DNA of 36,565 nt. Source: JAAFJU01 sp043764895 (GTDB lineage Bacteria > Cyanobacteriota > Cyanobacteriia > Leptolyngbyales > Leptolyngbyaceae). The position numbers and the translations under genes are program-made. Location of the stretch: positions 1 through 36,565 of the forward strand of contig JAYUJY010000059.1 in assembly GCA_043764895.1 (NCBI GenBank), given 5' to 3'. Below are positions 17,301-25,334 of this stretch, one piece after another. Positions within the stretch are counted from its first letter, which is position 1; each line of letters opens with the position of its first letter. The notes beneath the pieces are model-generated. The model was given only the letters and a program-made list of their open reading frames with translations. It ran no database searches and had not been told where the DNA came from.

Positions 17301-17502
17301 TAATGGCCCAGGCATTGCACCAGAGCATCAAGAGCAGATGTTTAAAATCTTCCAAGCCGTGAATCCCCAAAATCGATCGGACAGCACGGGAATTGGACTC
17401 GCGATCGTTAAGAAGACGATCGAAGCCGAAGGAGGCAGGATTTGGCTGACGTCCGAACTGGGGCAAGGCACAACATTTTACTTCACCTGGTTCCAACGTT
17501 AG
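14338..17502 (+). CDS. Multi-sensor hybrid histidine kinase (REC-PAS-PAS-GAF-PAS-PAS-HisKA-HATPase)
   Basis: A 1054-aa cytoplasmic sensor kinase with no membrane segment. In order: receiver domain (about 6-130) with phospho-acceptor D61 in AVLLDYALPDGSG and Lys in EDYLVKSE; PAS (about 145-251); PAS (265-375, ending NGHDITDRK); GAF (378-548); PAS (568-681, EITDRK); PAS (698-821); HisKA with H847 in YIVSHDLKAPLRA; HATPase (951-1054) with IADNGPGIAP and STGIGLAIVKK. The HisKA/HATPase pair is of the phytochrome-like type. GTG at 14338 is called; ATG at 14344 is equally likely. A ~24-bp hairpin element lies in the last PAS region (16723-16745, encoding EASPSEN). No response regulator is adjacent, so it is an orphan. 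The signal sensed cannot be read from the sequence. Confidence 0.93.
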   Translation: MIMSLQTFTVLIVEDLITDRELYRRILGQDSSCVYSLLEAESVAAGLALCQNRSIDAVLLDYALPDGSGLDFLERLSAQTSGHNPPVVMISGRGNEKTAVRAVKLGAEDYLVKSELTTELLLATLRSAIENTHLRSQVQQQKEQITTIWESMTDAYATLDLDWRIVYTNSAATEIFLQMSGLTPAEYLGKTHWDVFPTSMGTIVEQEYRRAVSDRVAVHFELFLKPTNTWFETHAYPSEVGLGIYFRDISQRKWLECERLAAEQERDRFFDLSIDLLVVINLDGHFVRVNPACEKILGFTSAETMAQPFIDFLHPDDIAASMAVFEGLGAANVIADFENRYRCKDESYRWILWSAILDPERKLIYANGHDITDRKIAELNAEFLYDLLQRLRKLTDPEAIQWEAVKSLGDYLKVDRAMWFDVDLERGVVTISRNWNRNDVGSMVGEYSIDEFASPTFQSTMRAGEPIAIADVMIDPLTASYSDNYQQAGVRAFASIPCLDDKGRWVITLHLNTHQNVRIWRDDEIQLMQTLVTQLWSFVAQARSMMALRAQEEKTRAAQAIVQQQLGEIESIYQMAPVGLCFVDTDLRYVRINEQLAQTNGLRVAEHIGKTFREVLPEVADLIESTYRQVVESGEPIIDLEVTGSNRAQPEVERCWLASFYPQTDDQGRVIGVNNVVQEITDRKIAAQLLQESEQQLRTGVEVAGIGLLKFDFAADQFELSSEAAILYGFARDTSVVTREQLHATFHPAERAELEAAITQALDPQGTGWIAQDHRIVWPNGDVRCLSVRAQVYFVSEASPSENRSDTVARPSYAILAAIDVTDRKRIQADLEKRNQELDSFVYIVSHDLKAPLRAVVNLSQWIEDDLEGQLTANNQSQMNLLRNRVDRMSSTIDGLLDYARCGYNNEEIELVEVARLLADVIDSVDPPPTFTIDFPAELPTLFAKRLPLFQVLVNLIGNGIKHHHSKAGTIQISIEDHGDFYEFAIADNGPGIAPEHQEQMFKIFQAVNPQNRSDSTGIGLAIVKKTIEAEGGRIWLTSELGQGTTFYFTWFQR
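16723..16745 (-). repeat. Small hairpin element inserted in the kinase gene
   Basis: Read on the minus strand, a hairpin TCTCC-gaa-GGAGA is followed by GGCTTCGC. It lies in frame inside the kinase gene, encoding part of SEASPSEN. A related element is at 35957-35980 on the plus strand. It resembles the very small mobile repeats described in cyanobacterial genomes. Confidence 0.6.
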
Positions 17503-17539
17503 CGTAGACGTTGTTGTGGAAAATTCTAAGAATAATTCC

Positions 17540-17624
17540 GGAGGCCCCCCGGCCCCCAATTCTGGGGGAGCATGATTCCGAAGCCCCCAGAATTTGGAGT
17601 TGGGGGCCTCCAAGTAAGTTTTTT
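17540..17624. terminator. Long GC-rich hairpin between convergent genes, likely terminator
   Basis: The outer arms GGAGGCCCCC (17540-17549) and GGGGGCCTCC (17602-17611) enclose a second, imperfect pair (CCAATTCTGGGGG with CCCCCAGAATTTGG). On the plus strand a run of six T follows at 17619-17624. It lies between the kinase (plus, ending 17502) and the methyltransferase (minus, ending 17637). The G/C-tract symmetry suggests it may also be a dispersed repeat. Confidence 0.65.
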
Positions 17625-17636
17625 ATTAGAAATAGC

Positions 17637-18386
17637 CTAATCCGATCGAGTCGCCGAAAATCGGAGTCTGACATAATCAGCCGTCCATTGCCCTGATGCA
17701 TCACAAAGCGTCGGTTCTAACATTGCAATGACGTCTGTTAGAAAGGCATCCTGAAAAGCAGGTTCTATTGCACCGATGAACGGATTTGCAAAGGTAACTA
17801 GCCAGCCTCGAAGATCGGTGGGGAGCGGCGTAGGGCGAGGAATCAGCTTCATCTCGTTCACACTAAACCCATTCGCTTCGAGTCGAGATTGGTAGTCTTC
17901 AACGGTTGGGAAATACCAAGGATTGAGCGGTTCTGCATCAATTCCGCGCTGCTTTAAAACTGTATGAAGCGCCGTTTCGATCGCCAAAACATTGCCCCGT
18001 CCGCCAAACTCTCCTACAAACCGTCCCCCTGGGTTTAGCGCTTGCCGAACACCCTGAATAACGTTGTTCGGTTGCTTCATCCAGTGCAAAGCTGCATTAG
18101 TGAGAACGGCATCGAACTCAGCTTTAAACTGAAGATTCTGCCCGTCCATGATTCGTGCATCCAGCCCAAGAGCTTGAGCCGCATGGACCAGTTCAGGGCT
18201 AGAATCTACACCGACGATCGTGCAGCCCAAAGCCTTTAGTTTTAAGGTGAGCGCTCCGTCTCCACAGCCCAAGTCTAGGATTCGTTCCCCCGCTTGAGGA
18301 TTCAGCCAGTCCACCACAGGCATCCCCAAATCGGCGACGAAGCGACCATTCTCAGCATAGGTCTCTGAACTCCAAACTTGGACCAT
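17637..18386 (-). CDS. Class I SAM-dependent methyltransferase
   Basis: A soluble 249-aa Rossmann-fold methyltransferase of the Methyltransf_11/25 group. Motif I is RILDLGCGDGALT (about 35-47). The SAM ribose-binding acidic residue is in TIVGVDSSPEL, followed by ARIMDGQNL, and motif IV is FDAVLTNAALHW. ALNPGGRFVGEFGG fits post-motif II. The overall plan resembles trans-aconitate 2-methyltransferase (Tam), but the substrate cannot be decided. The start is ATG at 18386 with AGGAG about 10 nt upstream. It stands alone, with repeat R3 separating it from the GH57 gene. Confidence 0.88.
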   Translation of the reverse strand: MVQVWSSETYAENGRFVADLGMPVVDWLNPQAGERILDLGCGDGALTLKLKALGCTIVGVDSSPELVHAAQALGLDARIMDGQNLQFKAEFDAVLTNAALHWMKQPNNVIQGVRQALNPGGRFVGEFGGRGNVLAIETALHTVLKQRGIDAEPLNPWYFPTVEDYQSRLEANGFSVNEMKLIPRPTPLPTDLRGWLVTFANPFIGAIEPAFQDAFLTDVIAMLEPTLCDASGQWTADYVRLRFSATRSD

Positions 18387-18486
18387 GGGGGAACGTCTCC
18401 TAAAACTTGATTATTCGATTAGCGTAGCATTGTCAGCGCCGACTAGTAATCGGCGGCTTAAATAATCAAGTGATTCAATTCTTCCT

Positions 18487-18576
18487 CGTTGGGTTAGGGG
18501 CACGGCGAGCCATGCCCCTACAGTCTCTGGAACCCGGATCTGTAGGGGCATGGCCATGCCGTGCCCCAAACCCAAC
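18487..18576. repeat. Palindromic dispersed repeat, copy R3 (complete)
   Basis: Complete element from CGTTGGGTT to AACCCAAC, with core TCTCTGGAACCCGGATCT in the same orientation as R1 and R2. The arms GGGGCACGGCGAGCCATG and CATGGCCATGCCGTGCCCC pair with few mismatches. It ends 8 bp after the stop codon of the minus-strand GH57 gene. Confidence 0.92.
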
Positions 18577-18584
18577 CCTCGTTC

Positions 18585-20801
18585 CTAAGGAATCGTGATT
18601 GGAATTAACGCATTTTCAGGGAAATACTGACGATAGCGACCCCCGTCAGACATCACCGCCACCAGCCGCAACTGCGAATCAGGCTGCATCTGTAAATCAG
18701 CCCAAGGAATACTAATCTCCAGACAAGAATCAAGCTCTACCTGCGATCGGGTCATGCGAGAATTCCACCGCCAATGCTCACCCGCTTCCTGTAACCACAC
18801 CGTTTTCGTGAGCAAGTTAATGCCTAGATGATGGTGATATTGATAGTTCAGAGGAGCCTCATCGGGCAGGTCCACCATGGGAATGGGGCTGTTATGAGTG
18901 GAATGATTGTCGTAATACCACAGGAGATTGAGTTCCGGTGGACAGTCGATTCCGGGCTTGATTCCCGCTTGGAAGTCAAGACGGACATACAGGTTTTGGT
19001 GATCGTAGCCATACCACAACCGTTGGACCGCACTACTTTGATGCATCGTCCCCCGTGCGCCGCCCACTTCAAAGCGACCCGCCCGGTCCCAATCCTGCTC
19101 ATCGCCTCGCCCATCAATCATCGGATGAATAAAGCCCTCCGGCGCGCGATCGCCCTTGGCTGTATGCAACTCCAAAGGCCGCCACACTTCATCAGGAACA
19201 GGTTCACCGAGAAGCTGATAAACCGCCGCTAGGTGCTCCCGGAAAAGCTGGTCAAAAATGGCATCGTGATTAGACGAATGCCCTTCACCAAACCACCAGA
19301 ACCAGTCCGATCCCTGGGCCGCATCCATCGCCTCCCACACTTCAGGATTGGATTCTTCCGTCGCTTCGGGGTGACGTGCCAAGGTGTCACGGGCCGCAGT
19401 AAGCAAGTCCCACGCTCGGTTTTTTGCCGGATCGCCGATCCAAGTCGTAAAGCTACCATCCACCCACGATCCGCTATGGAGCTGGTCTACGGGGATTTCT
19501 GCGGTGGGCGGGAACTGGTCTAGATATTCCGAAACGGTGACGAGCTTGATGTCATCCGTGTTGCTGAGGGTTTCGTACAGCGCCGTCAGGAAGGGAATAC
19601 CATCCTGCGGGTAGAATTCCCAACAGTTTTCACCATCAAGGGCGATCGTAACCAAATGCGGTTTGTCGGGGTTTTTGGCGTTGAGCGTGCGGGTGATGGC
19701 TTCTAGATGGCCCACGAGATCGGCTGCTGCTTTCTTCGGGTCCATGCCGCTGTAGGTAAAGCCGATCAGGTCTGACAATCGGTGATCCCGGAAGACGATC
19801 GACAGATCGCCATTCTCAGTTTTTAAGGTGTAGGGCTGATAGAGCATTTCGGGATCATGTACTGTCCCGTAAGCATCTCGGTGGAAGAAGTGCTTCAAGC
19901 TCCAGCCCAGCACCGCCTCATCGGAACAAATCCACTTAATCCCTTCAGCAGCTATATACGGCAAAATCGCGGGACTCACCGACTGCTCAGACGGCCACAG
20001 TCCGCGAAGCTTCGTCCCAAATCGGTCTTCATACATTTCGCGGCCCTTACGGAGATGCCGTTCGATGTCATGGGGATATTGGTGACGCTGTTTGGGAAGG
20101 GCCATGCCGGGAACGGCCACTCGTCCCGCATCGGTATCGGCCAGCAGCGGCAAAATCGGATGCGTGTAGGGCGTGGTGGTGACTTCGAGCTGTCCCGATT
20201 CTTGCATCGCCCGATGCTTGGGAATGATCTGGCTCAAGATTTCGCGGTGTTTGGCAATAATGCGCTGCCGATCGCTCAGGCTAAAATCTTTGCCCTGATC
20301 CAGCCACGTCCGAATCTCAGGATCATCCCAGAACAACGGATCAATCCAGGTCAGGTTGTGCCAAGCCAGCAGATCCCCGTAGTCGCGATCGGTCCAGTTG
20401 GCCATGCACCAGCTTCGGCCCTTTTCCTGGCGCTGATCGTAGAGTTCGCTGTAGCGAGGATGGGGATCGATCATCGTTCGATGATGGGCATCGAAGAAGT
20501 GCTCAATGATGAATTCTTTGGTCTCACTCGTGAGCTGGTCGATCGGCGTGAGGGTCGCTTTGAGGTACGGATCCAGCGCTTTCCCTTCCACGTAGTCCTC
20601 AATCTGCATCATCAACGACGGCACCAGATTGACCGTCTGGTGCAGCTTCGGGTAGCGTTCTAGTAGCAGGATGAGGTCGAGGTAGTCTTTGGTCCCGTGG
20701 AGCCGCACCCAAGGCAAGCGATATTCACCTGCGGCCACCCGACTTTTGTAGAGAGGTTGGTGCTGATGCCAGATGAACGCGACGTGGAGAGGATGAATCA
20801 T
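18585..20801 (-). CDS. Glycoside hydrolase family 57 protein (amylase/glucanotransferase type)
   Basis: A 738-aa retaining alpha-glucan enzyme of family GH57, expected to act on glycogen or maltooligosaccharides in the cytoplasm. The family start motif WHQHQP is at 11-16. The predicted nucleophile is E272 in GLWPSEQSVSP, and the predicted acid/base D389 lies in IALDGENCWE. GSWVDGSFTTWIGDP and DWFWWFGEGHSS are further GH57 landmarks. A C-terminal beta-rich region (about 560-738, with DGRGDEQDWDRAG) looks like a carbohydrate-binding domain as in amylopullulanase-like members. No signal peptide is seen. The exact activity (alpha-amylase, pullulanase or glucanotransferase) is open. It starts 82 bp downstream of the protease gene on the same strand. 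Confidence 0.92.
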   Translation of the reverse strand: MIHPLHVAFIWHQHQPLYKSRVAAGEYRLPWVRLHGTKDYLDLILLLERYPKLHQTVNLVPSLMMQIEDYVEGKALDPYLKATLTPIDQLTSETKEFIIEHFFDAHHRTMIDPHPRYSELYDQRQEKGRSWCMANWTDRDYGDLLAWHNLTWIDPLFWDDPEIRTWLDQGKDFSLSDRQRIIAKHREILSQIIPKHRAMQESGQLEVTTTPYTHPILPLLADTDAGRVAVPGMALPKQRHQYPHDIERHLRKGREMYEDRFGTKLRGLWPSEQSVSPAILPYIAAEGIKWICSDEAVLGWSLKHFFHRDAYGTVHDPEMLYQPYTLKTENGDLSIVFRDHRLSDLIGFTYSGMDPKKAAADLVGHLEAITRTLNAKNPDKPHLVTIALDGENCWEFYPQDGIPFLTALYETLSNTDDIKLVTVSEYLDQFPPTAEIPVDQLHSGSWVDGSFTTWIGDPAKNRAWDLLTAARDTLARHPEATEESNPEVWEAMDAAQGSDWFWWFGEGHSSNHDAIFDQLFREHLAAVYQLLGEPVPDEVWRPLELHTAKGDRAPEGFIHPMIDGRGDEQDWDRAGRFEVGGARGTMHQSSAVQRLWYGYDHQNLYVRLDFQAGIKPGIDCPPELNLLWYYDNHSTHNSPIPMVDLPDEAPLNYQYHHHLGINLLTKTVWLQEAGEHWRWNSRMTRSQVELDSCLEISIPWADLQMQPDSQLRLVAVMSDGGRYRQYFPENALIPITIP

Positions 20802-20883
20802 AGGGGTTGCGGTCTACGGGGGTGCAAAGAATACAGTACATTCTTTACCATTATCGGAAGTCATGGGAAAGAAAAATAGATTC

Positions 20884-21582
20884 TTAAGATGGATTTCGGG
20901 ATTGGACCGATTTTGAGTCCTTACCGATCGCCTTCACACAGGTTTCCACCGTCGATCGCTCCTGCATGGCTAAGACCAATCGATCGAAAGACTCTTGGTG
21001 AGTTTCAATAAGCGTTTTCGCCTGCAAAATCGCCGATCGTTCTTTTTGCATGACGTCCAAACCGGGAATGCTAGAGAGCACCGTGCGAAACTTCAGCCGA
21101 TCGTCTGCACCACCTTCGGATGCCTTGTAAACAAGCTGTTCCGCTGCAATTCCCGCCATCCACACGGTGCAAAAACGATCGAGCCACTGACTCGAAATTT
21201 TGCCCGATCGCAGGTCTTGATCCAAGGCCGAGGTATCAAACTGCACGCCGCCCTGCCCAGAAAACCCCTTCCGAATCGCTTCCCACGCACTCACCGAATA
21301 ATCCGTCACCGGAATCTCCAAAAGCTGCGCCACCAGAAAATGTCCAGCCTCATGGCGAATAATCCGTTCCCGATGCAGGGGTGAAAACGCCGCAAGCCAG
21401 TCCAAAAACAAGTTTCCGCCCTTGCCCTCAAGGCTAAGAACATCCACCGTCACAGCGGTCAAAATTCCCCCAACCACGATCGCCGGAATGGCACTCGAAA
21501 AGTTCAACAACGGTCCCAACAACACCGAAAGCGTCATCAAAAACACCCCGATCGCCGCTAAATTTAACGTTAATTCATTCAT
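20884..21582 (-). CDS. M41 (FtsH)-like metalloprotease lacking the AAA domain
   Basis: A 232-aa membrane protein. Two hydrophobic segments lie near the N-terminus (about 6-26 and 29-48). The zinc motif HEAGH is at 77-81, within RIIRHEAGHFLVAQLLEIPV. The FtsH-type third-ligand region is also present, as AGIAAEQLVYKASEGGADDRL with an Asp pair at 160-161. There is no Walker A or SRH, so no ATPase domain. Cyanobacteria and plastids have such stand-alone proteins, some annotated as ATP-dependent Zn protease. An upstream TTG at 21588 is in frame, but ATG at 21582 is more natural. It starts 27 bp after the VanY-like gene, most likely as one operon. Whether it cleaves substrates alone or works with an FtsH partner is unknown. 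Confidence 0.82.
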   Translation of the reverse strand: MNELTLNLAAIGVFLMTLSVLLGPLLNFSSAIPAIVVGGILTAVTVDVLSLEGKGGNLFLDWLAAFSPLHRERIIRHEAGHFLVAQLLEIPVTDYSVSAWEAIRKGFSGQGGVQFDTSALDQDLRSGKISSQWLDRFCTVWMAGIAAEQLVYKASEGGADDRLKFRTVLSSIPGLDVMQKERSAILQAKTLIETHQESFDRLVLAMQERSTVETCVKAIGKDSKSVQSRNPS

Positions 21583-21609
21583 AAACAATGACCTTATTTA
21601 TGGTTCACT

Positions 21610-22404
21610 TTACTTATTTTTTGCCTTAAAGAAGGTCTCTAAACTTTCACGATCGCCCACGTAGCGCCAATGCCAAGGTTCGTAGGTGACGCCTTGTTTG
21701 TTGTTCTTCGGGAACGACATCTCAAAGTTGAATTTCGTCGCATTGGCTTGGAGCCATTTGAACCCCTCCGTATTTTCAAAATCAGGACTGAGATTCGTGG
21801 CTGGGACATTGCCATCACCCATATCGATCGCATACCCAGTGTGGTGTTCACTGTGACCAGGGGGCGCACTCACATTGGCCCGTTCGTCGGCAGTTTGCGA
21901 TCGCTCCTGCTTGACGTCGAAAAAGACACCTTCTTGTTCCTTGATCGATCGAAAGGCGGACAACGGCACTAGACTAATCCCTGCGGCTTGAGCCTCAACG
22001 ACCATGGACTGGTAGGCGGCGGCAGCGGGTTTTCGCAGCCGAATGCCCCCGTCGTTGTTGATGGCTTCGAGTTCGGCTTCGGGGGCTTCTCCGTAGGGGT
22101 AATGGCCGAGAACCGTATTGGGCGAGGAGGGGGCGACGCTTGGGATGGGAGCTTGGACGGCTTTAGGAGAATTCGACGCAAGGAGTTGGACAATAGCTGT
22201 GATGACAATTAATCCCATCAGCCCCGCGAGTAATCCCTGCCAAACGGCGATCGTGCGTTTTGGAGGAGCAACAGGTGAGGTTTCTCGGACGGCCTCAGGA
22301 AGATCCTCAAAGGATTCAGCCGTTAGTTTATTCACCGTTTTTGGTGGCGGCTTTGTCTTGCCGGACTTCCCCGGTTGATCGGGACCATTGGCTGAATGAC
22401 TCAC
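21610..22404 (-). CDS. D-alanyl-D-alanine carboxypeptidase, M15B (VanY) family
   Basis: Membrane-anchored zinc peptidase that trims D-Ala from peptidoglycan stem peptides. A disordered basic N-terminus and one membrane segment (about 54-76) precede a Pro/Ser linker. The catalytic domain (about 95-260) shows SAFRSIKEQEGVF, the metal motif GHSEHHTGYAIDMGD and the last ligand in EPWHWRYVG, all as in VanY/DacB proteins. Length 264 aa is normal. The start is GTG at 22404, supported by AGGAG (22417-22413) 8 nt upstream. The downstream M41-like gene follows closely, suggesting a shared transcript for envelope maintenance. Confidence 0.93.
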   Translation of the reverse strand: MSHSANGPDQPGKSGKTKPPPKTVNKLTAESFEDLPEAVRETSPVAPPKRTIAVWQGLLAGLMGLIVITAIVQLLASNSPKAVQAPIPSVAPSSPNTVLGHYPYGEAPEAELEAINNDGGIRLRKPAAAAYQSMVVEAQAAGISLVPLSAFRSIKEQEGVFFDVKQERSQTADERANVSAPPGHSEHHTGYAIDMGDGNVPATNLSPDFENTEGFKWLQANATKFNFEMSFPKNNKQGVTYEPWHWRYVGDRESLETFFKAKNK

Positions 22405-22497
22405 GCTGAATACTCCTGACTTAATCCTGACTAAACGATAGCAAACCGGAGGCTCCCATCCCCAATTCTGCTGTCCTATGGCAGGTGGGCAACGGCC

Positions 22498-23283
22498 TTA
22501 ATTCTGGGTAAATTGACGAACCTGATCGATCGTGACTTTTAATCGGACGGCAATTTCCTCGATCGAAAACCCTCCCTGAAGCAGCATTGGAACAACTTCG
22601 ACCAGAAGCTCTTCTTTACCCTCTTCTTTAACGTCCTGATAGAAACGACTTTCCCGTACTTCTCTAGTGATTCCTAACATAATGGCTATCTCCTCTCGGT
22701 TGAGCTTTGAGAACTTGTGGACAAACACCGTCAATATCCATTCTAGAACCCGTCGCCGTTCTGCGGTGTCCGAGGTCTGCTTATAAGTTTGAGCCAAGAT
22801 ACTTTTGGCCCGATCGGGGGCTTCGGTGTCCTTGAGACCAATCAACTGAAGCAATCCCATCTCCAAGGACAAATCGCCCATCTCCGGTGGCAACTCGTCA
22901 AGATAAATCCGTTGCAGCCGATCGGTCACGACAAAATCTTGATAATGGATGGGAACTCCTGGATCATACTTACGCTTGGTAAACATGATCACGGCCCGCC
23001 AGTCGTTTGGAGGTTTGGAGTCACGCAAATAGAGGAAGATTTTGGTGAAGAAGCTGGGGTAGAACTCGTTTTTTCGATCGAGGTAGCCTTGGTTTTCGAG
23101 GAAGAAGATGGGGCTTTTGGTCGATCTCAGAGGCTGGAGGATGCCGTCACTGCGGAGGCTGGTTTGTTTGACCTCATAGCTACCAAACGTGTAGGTTGTC
23201 TTGGGGATTTTCTCGCCGAGGAGTTCAAACAGTAGCTTGGGCTTTTCCTTAAATAGGCGATAGAACAGGGAATCCGTTTCCAT
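22498..23283 (-). CDS. Rpn family (DUF2887) PD-(D/E)XK nuclease
   Basis: Cyanobacterial member of the Rpn/YhgA-like transposase-related nucleases (DUF2887 type), 261 aa. The N-terminal start METDSLFYRLFKEKPKLLFELL is family-typical (METDSLFYRLF at 1-11). The PD-(D/E)XK core is readable: YEVKQTSLRSDG with D46, then PIFFLENQ with E63 and Q65. QRIYLDELP closes the domain. The C-terminal tail (about 200-261) is helical, with EEIAVRLKVTIDQVRQF resembling an HTH-like segment. It starts 8 bp after the DegT aminotransferase stop codon on the same strand. Members are found in many copies per genome and are associated with recombination; the role here is not known. Confidence 0.85.
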   Translation of the reverse strand: METDSLFYRLFKEKPKLLFELLGEKIPKTTYTFGSYEVKQTSLRSDGILQPLRSTKSPIFFLENQGYLDRKNEFYPSFFTKIFLYLRDSKPPNDWRAVIMFTKRKYDPGVPIHYQDFVVTDRLQRIYLDELPPEMGDLSLEMGLLQLIGLKDTEAPDRAKSILAQTYKQTSDTAERRRVLEWILTVFVHKFSKLNREEIAIMLGITREVRESRFYQDVKEEGKEELLVEVVPMLLQGGFSIEEIAVRLKVTIDQVRQFTQN

Positions 23284-23291
23284 TTTTCAGA

Positions 23292-24431
23292 TCACTCCTT
23301 CCACATACAATCCTTCAGTGCCGCAATTACCACGTCCTGCTGTTCGGTTGTTAGCTCTGGAAACATCGGCAAGGAAAATACTTCGAGAGCCGCCCGCTCG
23401 GAATGCGGGAACGATCGTGCCGTTTCGCTAAGGGCAAAATGGCCGGATTTATAAACGGGCTGAAGATGCAGGGGCAGTGGGTAGTAGACATTGGTGGAAA
23501 TGCCCCGATCGCTCAGTAACCCTCGCAGCGTATCGCGATCGACTTTGCCGCCGCCTCTGACCCGGATAGTATACTGGTTCCAGGTGCTTTTGCCGCCCGT
23601 GGAGGCTTGGGGTAAGGCGATCGCCTCTAGATCCGCGAGACCCGCTTGGTACCGAGAAGCAATCACCGTTCTTTGCTCAATCCACTGGTTGAGAAACGGC
23701 AGCTTAACACTGAGGATGGCAGCTTGAATTGCATCTAAGCGGCTATTTAGACCAAATTCTTCGTGGTAATACACGTCGCTGCGACCGTGATCTCGCAAAA
23801 CTCGAAGCCGTTGGGCTAAATCAGGGTCGTCCGTGGTGAGTGCTCCGCCATCGCCGCACGCGCCTAGGTTTTTGGTGGGATAGAAGCTGAAACAGCCGAT
23901 GTGGCCGATCGACCCGACCTGTTGACCCGCCCATTCAGTCCCGGTGGATTGGGCGCAGTCTTCAATGATAAACAGATTGAATTCTCGGGCGATCGCTCCT
24001 AAGGTCGTCATATCGATCGGATGGCCAAACAGATGAACCGGGATAATAGCGCGGGTTCGAGGGGTAATGGCGGCGGTAACTTGAGCGAGGTCCAGATTGT
24101 AGGTCACTGGGTCAATATCAACAAAAACCGGGGTGGCTCCGGCGGCGCTGATGGTTTCAGCGGTAGCAATGAAGGTAAATGGCGTTGTGATCACTTCATC
24201 CCCCGCCTTGATATCGAGGGCACGAATCGCCATGTAGAGCGCATCGGTTCCAGAATTGCAGGCCACACATTCCTGCGTCCCGACATAGGTCGCAAGCTGC
24301 TGCTCAAAGTCAGCCACCGTCTGCCCGCCAATATAACGTCCGGAGGCCAATACGTTTAGGGCTGCTTGATTGATTTGGTCGCCGATATGTTCAAACTGAC
24401 GCGAGAGATCGAAGGAAGGAATGGTCTTCAC
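23292..24431 (-). CDS. DegT/DnrJ/EryC1/StrS family aminotransferase
   Basis: PLP-dependent aminotransferase of nucleotide-sugar type (sugar-nucleotide keto group to amine), 379 aa. Family features, numbered from the GTG start: NSGTDALYMAIRAL for cofactor phosphate binding, the region TTPFTFIATAETI, FIIEDCAQSTG with the pyridine-binding Asp (D158), and the PLP lysine K187 in SFYPTKNLGACGDGG. NQYTIRV and YYPLPLHLQPVY complete the C-terminal domain. A longer frame begins with TTG at 24488, but the usual N-terminus is KTIPSFDLSRQ, so I choose GTG at 24431. The product probably feeds lipopolysaccharide or exopolysaccharide synthesis. No other sugar-modifying gene is adjacent; the Rpn nuclease gene follows after 8 bp. 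Confidence 0.9.
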   Translation of the reverse strand: MKTIPSFDLSRQFEHIGDQINQAALNVLASGRYIGGQTVADFEQQLATYVGTQECVACNSGTDALYMAIRALDIKAGDEVITTPFTFIATAETISAAGATPVFVDIDPVTYNLDLAQVTAAITPRTRAIIPVHLFGHPIDMTTLGAIAREFNLFIIEDCAQSTGTEWAGQQVGSIGHIGCFSFYPTKNLGACGDGGALTTDDPDLAQRLRVLRDHGRSDVYYHEEFGLNSRLDAIQAAILSVKLPFLNQWIEQRTVIASRYQAGLADLEAIALPQASTGGKSTWNQYTIRVRGGGKVDRDTLRGLLSDRGISTNVYYPLPLHLQPVYKSGHFALSETARSFPHSERAALEVFSLPMFPELTTEQQDVVIAALKDCMWKE

Positions 24432-24546
24432 AGAAAGCCGTAGGTGAAACGCTTTCGCTATTGTTTCAATAAAAGGAGTTACAGGCAAGTCCCTAGACCC
24501 GAGGGTTTGGATTTACTAAAGTGAGGCGTAAGCCGATCGCGTCGGG

Positions 24547-25077
24547 TCATTTTGTCACTCGATCGCGCAGTACCACCAGGTTTGAGGCGGCAGCGGAGAC
24601 CTTGATGGGTGAAATTTTGGTTGGGACGGGCGAGAGGGACCGAGCTATATTTTTGGAGAGGGGAATTGTGTTCGTCCGATTTTTTGAAGGGCTTTGAGTT
24701 CTTTTAGGCTGAAGGATGCTCAAAAAGAAGAACCCGACGCCGATCAAAAAGACGACACAGCCGACAGCAAAACTCACCAGTGACAGCGAGATTAAGGCGC
24801 TCTGATTTACCAAGGCCCGAAAGGCAAGGAGTCCGGTGCTCGTAATTAAGGCTAAGCACGCCACATTCAGATAAAAAATCGATCGAGTCACTCGGCGAGA
24901 TTGTCGCCTAATCGCTTTCCGCCAAATTCCTGGCAGACTATGGGGGAGCGAAATCCGCGTTTTCTCCAGCCGGATTTGATGCACGATCGCAACGCCCAGC
25001 ATGAGGCCAGAGGCAACCACCATAACGGCAGCGTTGAGAATCAGTTGAACGAGCTGAGTGGTCTGTTCTAAGGTCAT
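24547..25077 (-). CDS. DUF2721-like membrane protein
   Basis: A 176-aa protein with three hydrophobic segments (about 14-33, 68-88 and 95-122) and a basic, Ser/Thr-rich C-terminal tail. The N-terminus TLEQTTQLVQLILNAAVMVVA and the RQSRRVTRSIFYLN loop resemble cyanobacterial DUF2721 proteins; this is recollection, not a search. Function unknown. The start is ATG at 25077. It is divergent from the DUF2811-like gene, and its upstream region contains the DnaA-box cluster. Confidence 0.65.
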   Translation of the reverse strand: MTLEQTTQLVQLILNAAVMVVASGLMLGVAIVHQIRLEKTRISLPHSLPGIWRKAIRRQSRRVTRSIFYLNVACLALITSTGLLAFRALVNQSALISLSLVSFAVGCVVFLIGVGFFFLSILQPKRTQSPSKNRTNTIPLSKNIARSLSPVPTKISPIKVSAAASNLVVLRDRVTK

Positions 25078-25334
25078 GGGCAGATCTTAAGGGCAGCGAT
25101 TTAGGACAAGTTGGACAAGGGCAGAGATTCGGTGAACGTGGAGCGTCGATGTGCTCGACCAATTCAATTGTACTACTAATTCAATCGTACTACAATAAGC
25201 TAGTCTGGACAAAGTTTGTGCAGAAATAGCGTGTGGTTCAGCCCGTCTGAATTCTAAAGAAATTATGAAGATTAACCGTTGCGGTCTTAGAAAGCAGGTC
25301 GGGTGTTAGAGGTTTTCTATCTTATTTAAGAAGT

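Noticed and set aside
19857..20663. 268-codon plus-strand frame opposite the GH57 gene
   Set aside because: The GH57 motifs on the minus strand are complete. The plus-strand frame shows no domain pattern and is a by-product of codon bias.
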